In this document: one piece after another, positions 41,747 through 51,606 of the stretch
How the letters are laid out: each line of letters begins with the position of its first letter
Position numbering within the stretch: position 1 is the stretch's first letter
Position numbers and translations under genes: made by a program
The notes under the pieces: model-generated
What the model saw: the letters and a program-made list of their open reading frames with translations, nothing else
The model's database searches: none
Told to the model about the DNA's origin: nothing
DNA from: Paludibacteraceae bacterium
GTDB taxonomy: Bacteria > Bacteroidota > Bacteroidia > Bacteroidales > Paludibacteraceae
Direction of reading: 5' to 3'
Assembly (NCBI GenBank): GCA_017451525.1
Contig: JAFTOD010000005.1
Coordinates: 62,001 to 126,000 of the forward strand
DNA: 64,000 nt

Positions 41747-44389
41747 TTAAAACAAACTCAGTTGTTCTTCTATAGGTTTGCTATCTTCAGGCACTTCGTT
41801 GGTAATCGTGAATGGCACATCTACTATAGGTTGCACCTCCTGAACTTTATCCTCTACATTCTCACTCTCTCCCTCTTGACCATTGGTGTCTTCGTTTTCT
41901 TCGTCCATCTCCTCTTCTACCACTTCTGGTTCGGGAGTAATATCTTCGATCTTTGCCACATCCAACGTAGAGAAACGTTTTCCTTTGGCTTTAGGTGACT
42001 TAGCCTCGATAAACTCAGCCATCAGCACCTCCATTTCTGGCTTGGTCTCATCCACAAACGTGATGCGGAAGATGGCTTCTTCGCGATCAGAAAGCAAGGC
42101 TATCTTGCTATCGCTATTCTCGCCCAACATATTCTGCGACTTCAGTTGAGCATCCAATTGGAAACGCTTGCCATAGTAGTATCTCAAATCGGCATTCCAC
42201 ATCGCCAATGACCAGACCTTATCGCTATCAAACTTCTCTATGCGCAATATGTTTTGGTCAAAATGGGCTGTAAGCTCAAACGTAGTCAAATAATAATCTC
42301 CATTTTTGGTGATGACCAAGATACGATCTTCTTCCACAAACTCGCCCAAGTAGATACCTTGACCGTCGTAATTGAGGCGCAAGACGTCGGGGTCAAACCA
42401 CACTTTGCGTCCACCCAATGTGGAGCGACCTTTTTGCTTCAAAGTGATGGCTTTTACCTCGTATTTTGTCAGCACATTGCCTCGTGCAGTACGGCTCTTG
42501 ATTGCCAATTCACTCAAGTCCTTAATCACCTCTAACTTCTTGAGATAGAGGGCAGGTTTGAGTTGGATACGTATTACTTCAGCTTCACCGTTGGGGTTAG
42601 CAGTGAAATACATCACGCGCGAACCCGCTTTACCTTGCGTTAGGTCGTATTCCTTATCGCGAGCTACACCAGTAACGGCAAAACGCTTCATGTAGCAAAC
42701 ACCTTTCTTGCCATCACGATAGATAGCATTATAGATAGTGCGATGGTCATTCTTACGGAAGATGTCAATATGGATAATGTCGGCTCCAACAAAGACTTTG
42801 TCTGCGACCTTTACCACCTTGTATTTTCCATCGCGATGGAAAATAATCACCTCGTCTATATCCGAGCAATTGAAAAGGAATTCATCTTTCTTCAATCCCG
42901 TACCAATAAAGCCTTCAGCACGATTGATGTATAATTTCTCGTTGGCTTCTACTACGGTTTTGATATTGATATTAGCAAAATTGCGCACCTCTGTACGACG
43001 AGGATATTTTGCTCCGTACTTCTGCTTGAGGGACTCGAACCAAGCTATCGTATAATCGGTAAGATTCTTAAGATTCTTAATAGTGGCTTTGATTTTCTTA
43101 TCCAAATCACGCATCAACTCGTCAGCTTTCTTTGAGTCAAAACGTGTGATACGAATCATACGTATCTCAAATAAACGCTCAATATCCTCGCGACGAACTT
43201 CACGAATTAACTTTGCCTTCCAAGGTTCGAGAGATTGATCTACAAAAGCAATCAGTTTCTCTTTGTCGGGAGCATTTTCGTATCCTTCTTCCTTATATAT
43301 ACGATTTTCGATAAAGATTTTCTCCAAAGAAGTATAGAAATACTGCTCCTCTAATTCGGATTTTTGAATCTCCAATTCCCACTTCAGTAAGGTTTTGGTA
43401 TGCTCTACCGACATACGAAGCAACTCGCTCACATTAGTGAACACTGGCTTCTTGTTTTGCACCACGCAGCAGTTAGGCGATATATTGACTTCGCAATCCG
43501 TGAAAGCATACAATGCATCGATTGCCTTGTCTGACGAACTGCCAGGTGCCAATTGCACAACAATCTTGGCTTCTTCTGCCGTGAAATCATCTACTTTGCG
43601 AATCTTGATTTTACCTTTTTGATTCGCGCGCAAGATAGTCTCAATAATCTTGCCTGTGGTAGTACTATATGGTATTTCGCTAATAATCAGCGTTTTGTTA
43701 TCGTCCGCCTTTTGAATTTTCGCACGTATACGAATCATTCCGCCACGCTCACCATCATTATAACGGCTCACGTCAATCTCACCACCCGTTGGAAAATCAG
43801 GATAGAGCAAGAACTCCTCGCATCGCAAATGTGCCAATGCTGCATCACAAATCTCGCAGAAGTTATGTGGCAGAATCTTCGAATTCAAACCTACCGCAAT
43901 ACCCTCTACACCTTGCGCCAAAAGCAATGGGAACTTGATTGGTAGATGAATAGGCTCCTTCTTGCGACCGTCATACGACATCATCCAATGGGTGGTCTTC
44001 GGATTGAAGACCGTTTCCAAAGCAAATTTGCTAAGGCGAGCCTCAATATAACGCGGTGCAGCAGCCCCATCGCCTGTAAGGATATTTCCCCAGTTACCTT
44101 GGCAATCAATCAGCAAATCCTTCTGCCCCAACTGCACCAATGCATCACCTATACTGGCATCACCATGTGGGTGATATTGCATGGTTTGACCGACGATATT
44201 AGCAACCTTATTGAACTTACCGTCATCTACACACTTCATCGCGTGTAGGATACGACGCTGCACAGGCTTGAGCCCATCCTCCATAGCGGGGACAGCACGC
44301 TCAAGAATCACGTACGAAGCATAGTCCAAGAACCAGTCTTGGTACATGCCCGTCAAATGCTGTTTGATTGCGTCGTTGTTTTCAGCCAT
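41747..44389 (-). CDS. parC: DNA topoisomerase IV subunit A (GyrA/ParC family)
   Basis: 880 residues. The breakage-reunion domain starts AVPAMEDGLKPVQRRILHAM, with the catalytic tyrosine Y114 in APRYIEAR. The C-terminal part has degenerate propeller blades and ends in a long acidic tail (EVVEEEMDEENEDTNGQEGE). The tail and the absence of an ordinary GyrA box favour ParC over GyrA. With ParE it decatenates daughter chromosomes. The partner gene is outside the window. Confidence 0.87.
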   Translation of the reverse strand: MAENNDAIKQHLTGMYQDWFLDYASYVILERAVPAMEDGLKPVQRRILHAMKCVDDGKFNKVANIVGQTMQYHPHGDASIGDALVQLGQKDLLIDCQGNWGNILTGDGAAAPRYIEARLSKFALETVFNPKTTHWMMSYDGRKKEPIHLPIKFPLLLAQGVEGIAVGLNSKILPHNFCEICDAALAHLRCEEFLLYPDFPTGGEIDVSRYNDGERGGMIRIRAKIQKADDNKTLIISEIPYSTTTGKIIETILRANQKGKIKIRKVDDFTAEEAKIVVQLAPGSSSDKAIDALYAFTDCEVNISPNCCVVQNKKPVFTNVSELLRMSVEHTKTLLKWELEIQKSELEEQYFYTSLEKIFIENRIYKEEGYENAPDKEKLIAFVDQSLEPWKAKLIREVRREDIERLFEIRMIRITRFDSKKADELMRDLDKKIKATIKNLKNLTDYTIAWFESLKQKYGAKYPRRTEVRNFANINIKTVVEANEKLYINRAEGFIGTGLKKDEFLFNCSDIDEVIIFHRDGKYKVVKVADKVFVGADIIHIDIFRKNDHRTIYNAIYRDGKKGVCYMKRFAVTGVARDKEYDLTQGKAGSRVMYFTANPNGEAEVIRIQLKPALYLKKLEVIKDLSELAIKSRTARGNVLTKYEVKAITLKQKGRSTLGGRKVWFDPDVLRLNYDGQGIYLGEFVEEDRILVITKNGDYYLTTFELTAHFDQNILRIEKFDSDKVWSLAMWNADLRYYYGKRFQLDAQLKSQNMLGENSDSKIALLSDREEAIFRITFVDETKPEMEVLMAEFIEAKSPKAKGKRFSTLDVAKIEDITPEPEVVEEEMDEENEDTNGQEGESENVEDKVQEVQPIVDVPFTITNEVPEDSKPIEEQLSLF

Positions 44390-44423
44390 AAGTTGCTTGA
44401 CGGCAATTATCTGTTCTTATGTG

Positions 44424-44591
44424 TTAGAGTAAAGTCTTGTTAATGAAAATGTAGGCAAAGAGACCTGCAATCTCTAATACCAAACCTACTGCTAACAAGA
44501 TGTTTACTTGCACGCCAAAGAAATATACTGCCAAGCAAACTACACCCAGCAATACTAAGATAGCACCTAAACTTTTTAAAAATGTATTCAT
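44424..44591 (-). CDS. 55-residue two-helix membrane protein
   Basis: ATG at 44591, stop at 44424-44426. The product starts MNTFLKSLGAILVLLGVVCL and ends IFINKTLL, with two hydrophobic helices (about 8-25 and 29-50) joined by FGVQVN. It has its own promoter 43 bp upstream (44634-44664) and parC follows 35 bp downstream, so it may lead the parC operon. Similar tiny proteins are widespread in Bacteroidales; the function is unknown. The overlapping 83-codon frame at 44440-44691 is a shadow. Confidence 0.7.
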   Translation of the reverse strand: MNTFLKSLGAILVLLGVVCLAVYFFGVQVNILLAVGLVLEIAGLFAYIFINKTLL

Positions 44592-44633
44592 ATCGTTTGT
44601 TGTAATTTATATTCTCAGTTACAGATTCCGCTA

Positions 44634-44664
44634 CAAAGGTACTGCTTTTTTTTGAATTGTGCAA
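44634..44664 (-). promoter_or_regulatory. Promoter of the small membrane protein and possibly parC
   Basis: Minus strand TTG (44664-44662), 20-nt spacer, TACCTTTG (44641-44634). The boxes sit just before the dprA stop. Confidence 0.7.
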
Positions 44665-44672
44665 AAATAATT

Positions 44673-45743
44673 TTATTTTTTTATTCTCCACATACCTCCT
44701 GGCATGGATTTTACCACATCTTGCAGCTCCAACATCACTAATTCTGATGACACTACATTGTATGCCAACTGCGCCTCCATTACCAATTGGTTGATATGCA
44801 AGCCATCGTCTGCTTCACGCAATAGATTGACCAATTGCAATTGTTGGTCCGTCAAGTCACACACCAATTCCAGCATACTTGTTTGTACTGGCTGGTTTGG
44901 TTTTACCTCCCATTGCATCGCAGCAATCAAATCCTCCGCACATTCAATCAACTGTGCTTTGTTCCGCTTGATTAAATCATTGCAGCCCGCACTGCATACA
45001 TCATCCACGCGCCCAGGCAGAGCAAACACATCTCGTCCATAATCTATTGCCATATCTGCAGTTATCAACGAGCCACCTTTTTGCTTCGACTCTACCACTA
45101 CCACAGCATCCGCCATACCTGCAACAATGCGATTGCGAGCTACAAAATTAAATCGCTCTGGTTCTGTATCACGAGTATATTCCGTCAATATCCCACCCTT
45201 ATCCAATGCTTGAATAGCCACATTGCGATGCACCGCAGGATAGATTCGGTCTAAGCCATGAGCAGGGATAATAATCGTCGGTATCTCCGCTTCCAATGCT
45301 GCCCGATGAGCCACCACATCTATTCCGTAGGCTAATCCACTCAGAATAGTCAAATCGGGTACCTGTGCCGCTAAATCCAGCACCAATTGTCTGCACCAAT
45401 CTTTTCCGCGCTCACTTGGCATACGTGTACCCACCACACTTACTACGTGTTTAGGATTGACATCTACATTACCTTTGGCATACAATAACAAAGGTGCATC
45501 TACACAATGCGCTAAACGATAGGGATAGTTCTCATCCCTAAAATAATACATTTTGATGCCATGTTTCTCGATGAATTCGAGTTCTTTGCGAGCAAAAGTC
45601 AGTGCATCAAGATTCACCAGTTCGCCATGCTGCCTAATTACTTCAGTAGCCGAGCCACATACATCCAATGCCTGACGAATACCACGCAAACGCGTCTTAT
45701 TGGCCCAAGTCAAAGCAATTCTATTTACCCACTCTTCTCTCAT
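44673..45743 (-). CDS. dprA: DNA-processing protein DprA
   Basis: 356 residues. Rossmann-like DprA core: VVSVVGTRMPSERG, TILSGLAYGIDVVAHRAAL, FVARNRIVAGMADAVVVVES, and a C-terminal winged-helix (about 295-356). DprA protects incoming single-stranded DNA and loads RecA during natural transformation. It is co-transcribed with upp and the VanZ-like gene, overlapping the latter by 23 bp. Confidence 0.93.
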   Translation of the reverse strand: MREEWVNRIALTWANKTRLRGIRQALDVCGSATEVIRQHGELVNLDALTFARKELEFIEKHGIKMYYFRDENYPYRLAHCVDAPLLLYAKGNVDVNPKHVVSVVGTRMPSERGKDWCRQLVLDLAAQVPDLTILSGLAYGIDVVAHRAALEAEIPTIIIPAHGLDRIYPAVHRNVAIQALDKGGILTEYTRDTEPERFNFVARNRIVAGMADAVVVVESKQKGGSLITADMAIDYGRDVFALPGRVDDVCSAGCNDLIKRNKAQLIECAEDLIAAMQWEVKPNQPVQTSMLELVCDLTDQQLQLVNLLREADDGLHINQLVMEAQLAYNVVSSELVMLELQDVVKSMPGGMWRIKK

Positions 45744-46107
45744 GCCACCACATGCCTATACGCCAACATATCACTCCCATACATACCCCTACACCATCAG
45801 CCAACCAATCCATCCATTCACCTGTACGAGGATAAAAGAATTGCTCCTGCAATATCTCGATGAAACCGCCATAAACTACAGGAATTCCTATTGCCACAAG
45901 CCACATCTTCCACGACTTTAACCCCGCAGCTCTACTATCCCATAAGAGCACTAAAGTCAATACTAAGAATGCTAACCAATGCACCCACTTATCCCCTCCT
46001 TCTATCGGAGGAAGTGTGTACAATGGCTTACGCAGCAAGCAGCCATACGCAATCACGCTAGCAACTGCTATAGTCTTCCAAAATCCTATAATTTTTCGCC
46101 AAAGCAT
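45721..46107 (-). CDS. VanZ-like membrane protein
   Basis: 128 residues with four hydrophobic helices. The VanZ-family marks GGDKWVHWLAFLVLTLVLLW and GGFIEILQEQFFYPRTGEWMD are clear. The family is best known for a low-level teicoplanin-resistance member, but most members are uncharacterised. The start overlaps the end of upp by 22 bp. Confidence 0.8.
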   Translation of the reverse strand: MLWRKIIGFWKTIAVASVIAYGCLLRKPLYTLPPIEGGDKWVHWLAFLVLTLVLLWDSRAAGLKSWKMWLVAIGIPVVYGGFIEILQEQFFYPRTGEWMDWLADGVGVCMGVICWRIGMWWHERRVGK

Positions 46108-46748
46108 AAGTCGCCCGCATCCCCCAATCCAGGAACAATATACTTCTTCTCATTCAATACGGGGTCGATTACTGCACACCATAGCGTAACATGCTCGGGC
46201 ATTGTCTTAGACAGATAGTCTATCGCTTGAGGCGTACCAAACAAACAAGCCACATGTACACTCTTAGGAGTTCCGTGACTCAACAAAGCCTTGTACCCCA
46301 CCTCCATTGACAAACCTGTAGCAAGCATTGGATCTACCAATATCAATGTCTTGCCTTCAATAGATGGAGCTGCTAGATATTCCGACACTATCTCTATCTG
46401 CATCTCGCCTCGGCGACCAATTGTCTCTTTGCGATAAGCACTGATAAAGGCATTCTCTGCCTTGTCAAACATATTCAAAAATCCTTGATGCATTGGCAAG
46501 CCCGCACGCAACAAAGTACCTAACACCACCTTATCCTGAGGCACTTGCATCTCAGCAACCGCCAAAGGAGTCTGCACCTGCTCCGCAGTATATGTCAGAT
46601 GCTTGCTAATCTCTACAGCCATTATCTCACCTATTCGTTCGATGTTTCGGCGAAAACGCATGCTGTCCTTTTGGACATCAACACTGCGCATTTCTTTTAG
46701 ATACTGATTTAGCAACGAAGGTTGCTCCGATAAATTAATTACTTTCAT
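46086..46748 (-). CDS. upp: Uracil phosphoribosyltransferase
   Basis: 220 residues. The PRPP loop is LILVDPMLATGLSMEV, and the uracil-binding end is IVPGLGDAGDLCFG. It salvages uracil to UMP. First gene of the upp-vanZ-dprA overlap series. Confidence 0.92.
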   Translation of the reverse strand: MKVINLSEQPSLLNQYLKEMRSVDVQKDSMRFRRNIERIGEIMAVEISKHLTYTAEQVQTPLAVAEMQVPQDKVVLGTLLRAGLPMHQGFLNMFDKAENAFISAYRKETIGRRGEMQIEIVSEYLAAPSIEGKTLILVDPMLATGLSMEVGYKALLSHGTPKSVHVACLFGTPQAIDYLSKTMPEHVTLWCAVIDPVLNEKKYIVPGLGDAGDLCFGEKL

Positions 46749-46788
46749 CTTGATATCTGATATTACAATGGTTCAAATAATATATTAA

Positions 46789-48177
46789 TTAGTGCAATAC
46801 GGCTTGATAAATCAATGGAGCAATCTCGCTATTATCATGCCAGCCCGTAAAATATTCAGCACCAACACCAATTGCAAAAATGGGTACCGCGGCAGCAGAG
46901 TGTCCTCGAGTAGTCCATCCTAACCCCGCTTTATGATTGAGTAGCGCTAATGCTTTAGCCGCTAATGCATTAATATCCTTGTAAAGCGTCTTGACCGACT
47001 CTTGCTGGCGCATCATATTTTGAAAAGCTGTTTGCAATTCAATATCTTCTTCTGGTTTCAATTGTACTGCAGTATATAAGCCCGTTGTTTCAGACAATAA
47101 TGTCTTAACCTGTTCCCAAGTGAGATGGTTGCCTTGTTGCTTATGCAAGGCTGAAAGGCGATCAGAAAGGATATCGGATGAACATTGTTGGCTACTCAAT
47201 CGCTCCAAATGGAAGGAATGTCCATTACCTAAGGACAATCCGCCAGTCTCATGGTCTGCTGTAACTACAATTAACGTTTCGTCTGGATGCTGTAGATAAA
47301 ATTGATATGCCACTTGTATCGCTTTGTCAAAGTCAAGTACTTCATGGATATTGGTAGCACCATCGTTGCCATGACCTGCATAATCAATCTTTCCGCCCTC
47401 TGCCATCATAAAAAATCGATCGTGTTTGGAGAGGTATTGAATTGCTACATCTACTATTTTTGCGAGTGAGAGGTCCGAGTCTTGTTGATCTATAGCATAA
47501 GGCAAAGCACCAGCTCCTTTGGAAGGATTGTCTAGGTCTTTTTGTGGGACAAGAATCATTTTAGATGCATCAAGTTGCTTTTTTGCCTCATCATAACTAC
47601 CCACGAGAGTATAGCCATTTGCTTTACACAAGTCGTATAGATTAGGAGCTGATGCATCATCCTTGCTTATTGGACGCTGAAACCCTCCACCTGCATAGAA
47701 ATCGAAGTTTGATTCTGCAAGCTGCGTACCAATTAGGTAATAGTTGCTACGTTTCTCTGCATGAGCATAATGCGAAGCAGGAGTAGCATGATCAATGGGT
47801 ACTGTGGACATAATACCAATACCCCACCCTTGCTTTTTCAAATCAGAAGCAACACTATATGCAGGGATTCCATCTGGTGTTTGTCCAATCATTCCGTTAT
47901 TGGTTTTCTTACCCGATGCAAGACAGGTGCCAGCGGCAGCAGAATCGGTGATACCATCGGAAGCAGAGAAAGTGGTAGCTTGTCCTGAATAAGGGAACTG
48001 GGTCATACATAATGGTGTACAACCATTTACTCCATCAACTGCTGCTTGATACATTTCAGCAGCGAGTACTTGGTTTGGCCCCATTCCATCGCCAATGAAA
48101 TAGAATATATACTTAGCCTGCGAAAAAGATAGCAATGTGAGCAGACTAAAAATGAGCAGAAAAGATAATCGTTTCAT
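46789..48177 (-). CDS. Alkaline phosphatase (PhoA family)
   Basis: 462 residues with a signal peptide. Metal ligand D30 (YFIGDGMGPNQ), phosphorylated serine S79 (GITDSAAAGT), and later metal ligands in FFMMAEGGKIDYAGHGND and VVTADHETGGL. It is periplasmic or secreted and releases phosphate from monoesters. It starts 18 bp after trmD and may share its transcript. Confidence 0.93.
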   Translation of the reverse strand: MKRLSFLLIFSLLTLLSFSQAKYIFYFIGDGMGPNQVLAAEMYQAAVDGVNGCTPLCMTQFPYSGQATTFSASDGITDSAAAGTCLASGKKTNNGMIGQTPDGIPAYSVASDLKKQGWGIGIMSTVPIDHATPASHYAHAEKRSNYYLIGTQLAESNFDFYAGGGFQRPISKDDASAPNLYDLCKANGYTLVGSYDEAKKQLDASKMILVPQKDLDNPSKGAGALPYAIDQQDSDLSLAKIVDVAIQYLSKHDRFFMMAEGGKIDYAGHGNDGATNIHEVLDFDKAIQVAYQFYLQHPDETLIVVTADHETGGLSLGNGHSFHLERLSSQQCSSDILSDRLSALHKQQGNHLTWEQVKTLLSETTGLYTAVQLKPEEDIELQTAFQNMMRQQESVKTLYKDINALAAKALALLNHKAGLGWTTRGHSAAAVPIFAIGVGAEYFTGWHDNSEIAPLIYQAVLH

Positions 48178-48195
48178 GGTATTCTTGTTTATAAA

Positions 48196-48873
48196 TTATT
48201 CATCCAACAAGTCAGGTCTCCGTTCGCGTGTATGGCGCAAACTCTCATCATAGAGCCATTCCTCAATCTTGGCTTGATGTCCAGAGAGCAATATATCTGG
48301 CACTTTCCAACCTTTGTATTCAGCAGGACGAGTATAAACGCCCGGTTCAAGCAATCCATCTTGGAAACTATCACTCAATGCACTCGTTTCATCACCCATA
48401 GCTCCTGGCAGCAGGCGAACAATAGCGTCCGTCATGATTGCTGCTGGCATCTCACCGCCTGTAAGAACGAAATCACCAATCGTATATTCCTTAGTGATGA
48501 GGTGCTCGCGCACGCGCTGGTCAACGCCTTTGTAGTGTCCACAAAGAATAATGATATTTTCCTTTAAGGACAAGGTATTAGCCTCTTTTTGCGTAAACCG
48601 TTCGCCATCAGGTGCCGTGAAAATTATTTCATCATAATCGCGTTGGCTAGTAAGGTAGGTAATTGCACGATCAATGGGCTCGATTTGCAAAACCATTCCT
48701 GCTCCAAAACCAAATGCATAATCATCAATCTTGCGATGTTTGTCTAAAGTAAAATCGCGAAGATTATGCACATATATCTCTACAAGGCCTTTATCCTTGG
48801 CGCGCTGAACAATAGAATGATTGAGAGGCGATTCTAATAATTCAGGACAAGCTGTTAATATATCAATACGCAT
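48196..48873 (-). CDS. trmD: tRNA (guanine-N1-)-methyltransferase
   Basis: 225 residues, SPOUT fold. The knot region is [18 protein letters not shown], then [16 protein letters not shown], and a C-terminal [12 protein letters not shown]. It makes m1G37 in tRNA, preventing frameshifts. It follows yidD by 22 bp. Confidence 0.96.
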   Translation of the reverse strand: MRIDILTACPELLESPLNHSIVQRAKDKGLVEIYVHNLRDFTLDKHRKIDDYAFGFGAGMVLQIEPIDRAITYLTSQRDYDEIIFTAPDGERFTQKEANTLSLKENIIILCGHYKGVDQRVREHLITKEYTIGDFVLTGGEMPAAIMTDAIVRLLPGAMGDETSALSDSFQDGLLEPGVYTRPAEYKGWKVPDILLSGHQAKIEEWLYDESLRHTRERRPDLLDE

Positions 48874-48895
48874 ATTCGTATTTTGTGTTTAGAGT

Positions 48896-49117
48896 TTATG
48901 GAACTGGATCGTAGCCACTCCCACCCCAAGGATGGCAACGTGCAATGCGTTTTAATCCTAACCATCCGCCTTTGAATATACCATATTTCATCACCGCTTC
49001 AACCATATATTGACTACAAGTGGGAGTGAAACGACAACTTGGCGGAGTAAGCGGAGAGATACAATACCTATAAAAATAGACTGGTAGCAAAAAAATATGA
49101 CGTAATATTTTTCTCAT
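48896..49117 (-). CDS. yidD: Membrane protein insertion efficiency factor YidD
   Basis: 73 residues. [14 protein letters not shown] and the three cysteines of the family are present, with C-terminal [14 protein letters not shown]. It overlaps rnpA by 4 bp (ATGA), the classical rnpA-yidD order. It assists YidC-dependent membrane insertion. Confidence 0.94.
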   Translation of the reverse strand: MRKILRHIFLLPVYFYRYCISPLTPPSCRFTPTCSQYMVEAVMKYGIFKGGWLGLKRIARCHPWGGSGYDPVP

Positions 49118-49476
49118 TCCTCAGGTGCTATAGCTAATCGTTGCAAGGCTTTCTTCATGGATTTCTCAATCATATGAAAGTCCTGTTTTTGCTTGTCAAT
49201 ATAGTTGAATGCCAACTGATAATGCTTACCTGACATTTCTAAAATATGCTTATTGAGGCGATATGCTTCGCGCATTAATCGACGCAAATGATTACGATCT
49301 ACAGCATGCTTGAATAAAGATTTTGGTGCCCAAATCAATACTTGTGTAGGCATATCGGCTATAGGCAAACAAGTAACACGCATTGGCCAAACTACAAATC
49401 GTTTACCCTCTTTATACAGTTGGTCAATAGCAATGTGTGTACACAACTTTTCTGATTTAGGAAATATAGTCCTCAT
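49114..49476 (-). CDS. rnpA: Ribonuclease P protein component
   Basis: 120 residues. The RNA-binding helix [19 protein letters not shown] is the RnpA signature. It binds the RNase P RNA to mature tRNA 5' ends. It lies between hemD and yidD, with 9 bp to hemD. Confidence 0.93.
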   Translation of the reverse strand: MRTIFPKSEKLCTHIAIDQLYKEGKRFVVWPMRVTCLPIADMPTQVLIWAPKSLFKHAVDRNHLRRLMREAYRLNKHILEMSGKHYQLAFNYIDKQKQDFHMIEKSMKKALQRLAIAPEE

Positions 49477-49485
49477 GCGGAAAAA

Positions 49486-50238
49486 TTAATCTTCATTTTG
49501 CGCGTCCAAAAAATCTTTGATTGCGGTAGTAATACTTGCATATTTTGATGTTGGAGCCTTGATAGCCACGTGAAAACCAGCGGTTTCCAACGCAGCCACA
49601 GTATTTGCGCCAAAAGCAGCAATGACAGTATCTCCTTGTTCCCAATTCGGAAAATTTTTCTTCAAAGCAGCAACACCTGATGGAGTGAAGAGCACAATCA
49701 TATCATAGTCAAAGGGTTTATCTTTTGGCCATTCAGTAGCTACAGTGCGATACATGATAGCGGGTTTAACCACGATATTGTTCTCGGCGAACATATTTAA
49801 GGTCTGCTCGTTGTGCACATCAGACATTACCATCAAATATTTCTCATGTGGACGACGATGCATAGCAGGCAATAAATCTTCAAAACGATTATTTTCTGCT
49901 GCAAAAACCTTACGTTTACGATATTGAATATACTTTTGCAAATAATTACCTACCGCCTCTGAAATGCAATAATAATGCATTGTTTCGGGGACGGAAAAAC
50001 GCATCTCTTCTGCCATTCTGAAATAATGATCAATTCCAAGACGAGAATTAACAATTACCGCAGTATAATCTTCTAAGTAAATGTGTTGGTCGCGAAACTC
50101 TCTTACGCCTATTCCTTCGACTTTAATCAATTGATGAAAATCGCATTGCACACCATAAGAATTTGCCATATCAGAATATGGATTACGGTCCAACTGTGGA
50201 CGAGGCTGAGAAATTAAAATCTTTTGTACTTTCTTCAT
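49486..50238 (-). CDS. hemD: Uroporphyrinogen-III synthase
   Basis: 250 residues from ATG 50238. ILISQPRPQ at the start, VNSRLGIDHYF in the middle, FTPSGVAALKKNFPNW and AAFGANTVAALETAGF later are typical of Bacteroidota HemD. It closes hydroxymethylbilane to uroporphyrinogen III for haem or cobalamin. The start overlaps the DUF4271 gene by 4 bp, an order I know from other Bacteroidota. Confidence 0.85.
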   Translation of the reverse strand: MKKVQKILISQPRPQLDRNPYSDMANSYGVQCDFHQLIKVEGIGVREFRDQHIYLEDYTAVIVNSRLGIDHYFRMAEEMRFSVPETMHYYCISEAVGNYLQKYIQYRKRKVFAAENNRFEDLLPAMHRRPHEKYLMVMSDVHNEQTLNMFAENNIVVKPAIMYRTVATEWPKDKPFDYDMIVLFTPSGVAALKKNFPNWEQGDTVIAAFGANTVAALETAGFHVAIKAPTSKYASITTAIKDFLDAQNED

Positions 50239-50879
50239 TGTAATATATGTTGAGTCCATAACAACATTCCGATTACAGGAATGACTTCAAGATATGTAAA
50301 ATATAATAGAATATAGAATATTGATAACAAACCTTTATAGTATAACAATAATGCTTTGGCAATAACAAATACTGTAAATCCTAAAAGCACAATCCCTAAC
50401 AAAATAAAAGAGATAATGGGATTATGAAGATGAATAAGCAAGAGTACGATTGGCAACAATAGCACGCAACACAAATTGCGGATAGGATCGATTTGGCTCA
50501 TTCCATTGGCAAACTGGTTAGGAGAAAGGAATACCCATCCAACAACAACAACAAGCAACTGACGCAAAATAGCCACCAACGTTATAACACCAAAAACTTT
50601 GACATAAGTCAGAAATTGAAAACCGCACGATGTTGCTAGTAAGAAATAGATAAGCAAAGCTGAAATTCCGATACGAAATACCCAAGAGGTGATATGCGTC
50701 ATTATATGTTGAGATTGGGCACCATAAATACGCTCTGAATGACTAAACGAACTGCGCACAGCAACAATTACGCTGTCACGTACATATTGATTGACCACAA
50801 CCAATATAAAAAACAACAATAGAATCCAGTATACCCAAGATTCTGAAGAAGGAGATGATATGTGCGCTATACTATTCAA
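50235..50879 (-). CDS. DUF4271 membrane protein
   Basis: 214 residues with six or so hydrophobic helices. The pairing with hemD and the late motif YFTYLEVIPVIGMLLW identify DUF4271. The function is unknown. It overlaps hemD by 4 bp and begins 8 bp after the LOG gene. Confidence 0.8.
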   Translation of the reverse strand: MNSIAHISSPSSESWVYWILLLFFILVVVNQYVRDSVIVAVRSSFSHSERIYGAQSQHIMTHITSWVFRIGISALLIYFLLATSCGFQFLTYVKVFGVITLVAILRQLLVVVVGWVFLSPNQFANGMSQIDPIRNLCCVLLLPIVLLLIHLHNPIISFILLGIVLLGFTVFVIAKALLLYYKGLLSIFYILLYFTYLEVIPVIGMLLWTQHILQ

Positions 50880-50887
50880 TCTATCAA

Positions 50888-51472
50888 TTATATTGCAGCT
50901 AAACGTCGTGTATTAGGATCCCATTTTGGACTAGATAGAATCGCTTGAATAACATCCTCTGGTTGAGATACAACTGTAAACATATCTCTATGTATTGGTC
51001 GCATCATTTGTTCCTCAATCATATACTCAATACAACTGAGCAAACGATCGTAGTACCCATCTGTATTAAGTATTACTACAGGGCAATTGTGCAATCCCAA
51101 CTGCTTCCAAGTTAGGCACTCCAACAACTCTTCGAAAGTGCCAATTCCTCCTGGCAAAGCCACCATAGCATCTGCCATATCACAAATAGTTGCTTTTCGT
51201 TCGTGCATTGTTTGGGTAATAATTGTTTGTGTACTATTAGGATTATTCCATCCTTGGTCCACCATAAACTGAGGAATCACTCCGATGACCTCACCACCTT
51301 CACTCAACGCACCGCGTGCTGCAGCTGCCATCAATCCAATACCACCATCCCCATAGATAAGACGGAGACCATGTTTAGCAAATTCCGCTCCTAGACGCTC
51401 TGCTGCATCTATGTAAGATGGTCGAATTTTATTGGAACTAGCACAATAAATTGCTACTGAATGGAGTTGCAT
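50888..51472 (-). CDS. LOG family nucleotide phosphoribohydrolase
   Basis: 194 residues. Rossmann fold with YGDGGIGLMAAAARGAL and the LOG signature PGGIGTFEELLECLTWKQLG. Family members hydrolyse purine nucleoside 5'-monophosphates to free base and ribose phosphate. It starts the run LOG-DUF4271-hemD-rnpA-yidD-trmD. Confidence 0.88.
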   Translation of the reverse strand: MQLHSVAIYCASSNKIRPSYIDAAERLGAEFAKHGLRLIYGDGGIGLMAAAARGALSEGGEVIGVIPQFMVDQGWNNPNSTQTIITQTMHERKATICDMADAMVALPGGIGTFEELLECLTWKQLGLHNCPVVILNTDGYYDRLLSCIEYMIEEQMMRPIHRDMFTVVSQPEDVIQAILSSPKWDPNTRRLAAI

Positions 51473-51547
51473 ATTATCACTATTTTAAGAAATTAACATC
51501 ACTATGTACGAAATCGGCTGCAAAATTACAAAAAAATCCCGACATTT

Positions 51548-51578
51548 TTGGTATTTTTGAAAATTATTTGTACTTTTG
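51548..51578 (+). promoter_or_regulatory. Promoter of the GNAT-like/Fur/peptidase operon
   Basis: TTG (51548-51550), 20-nt spacer, TACTTTTG (51571-51578), 29 bp before the ATG at 51607. Confidence 0.7.
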
Positions 51579-51606
51579 TACCCAAATTTGTGTTTTTTTA
51601 AAGAAT

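Noticed and set aside
44440..44691. 83-codon ORF on the minus strand
   Set aside because: Shadow of the 55-residue membrane protein in another frame; it also crosses that gene's promoter.
51451..51606. N-terminal extension of the GNAT-like protein
   Set aside because: It spans the promoter at 51548-51578 and overlaps the divergent LOG gene start; the ATG at 51607 fits better.
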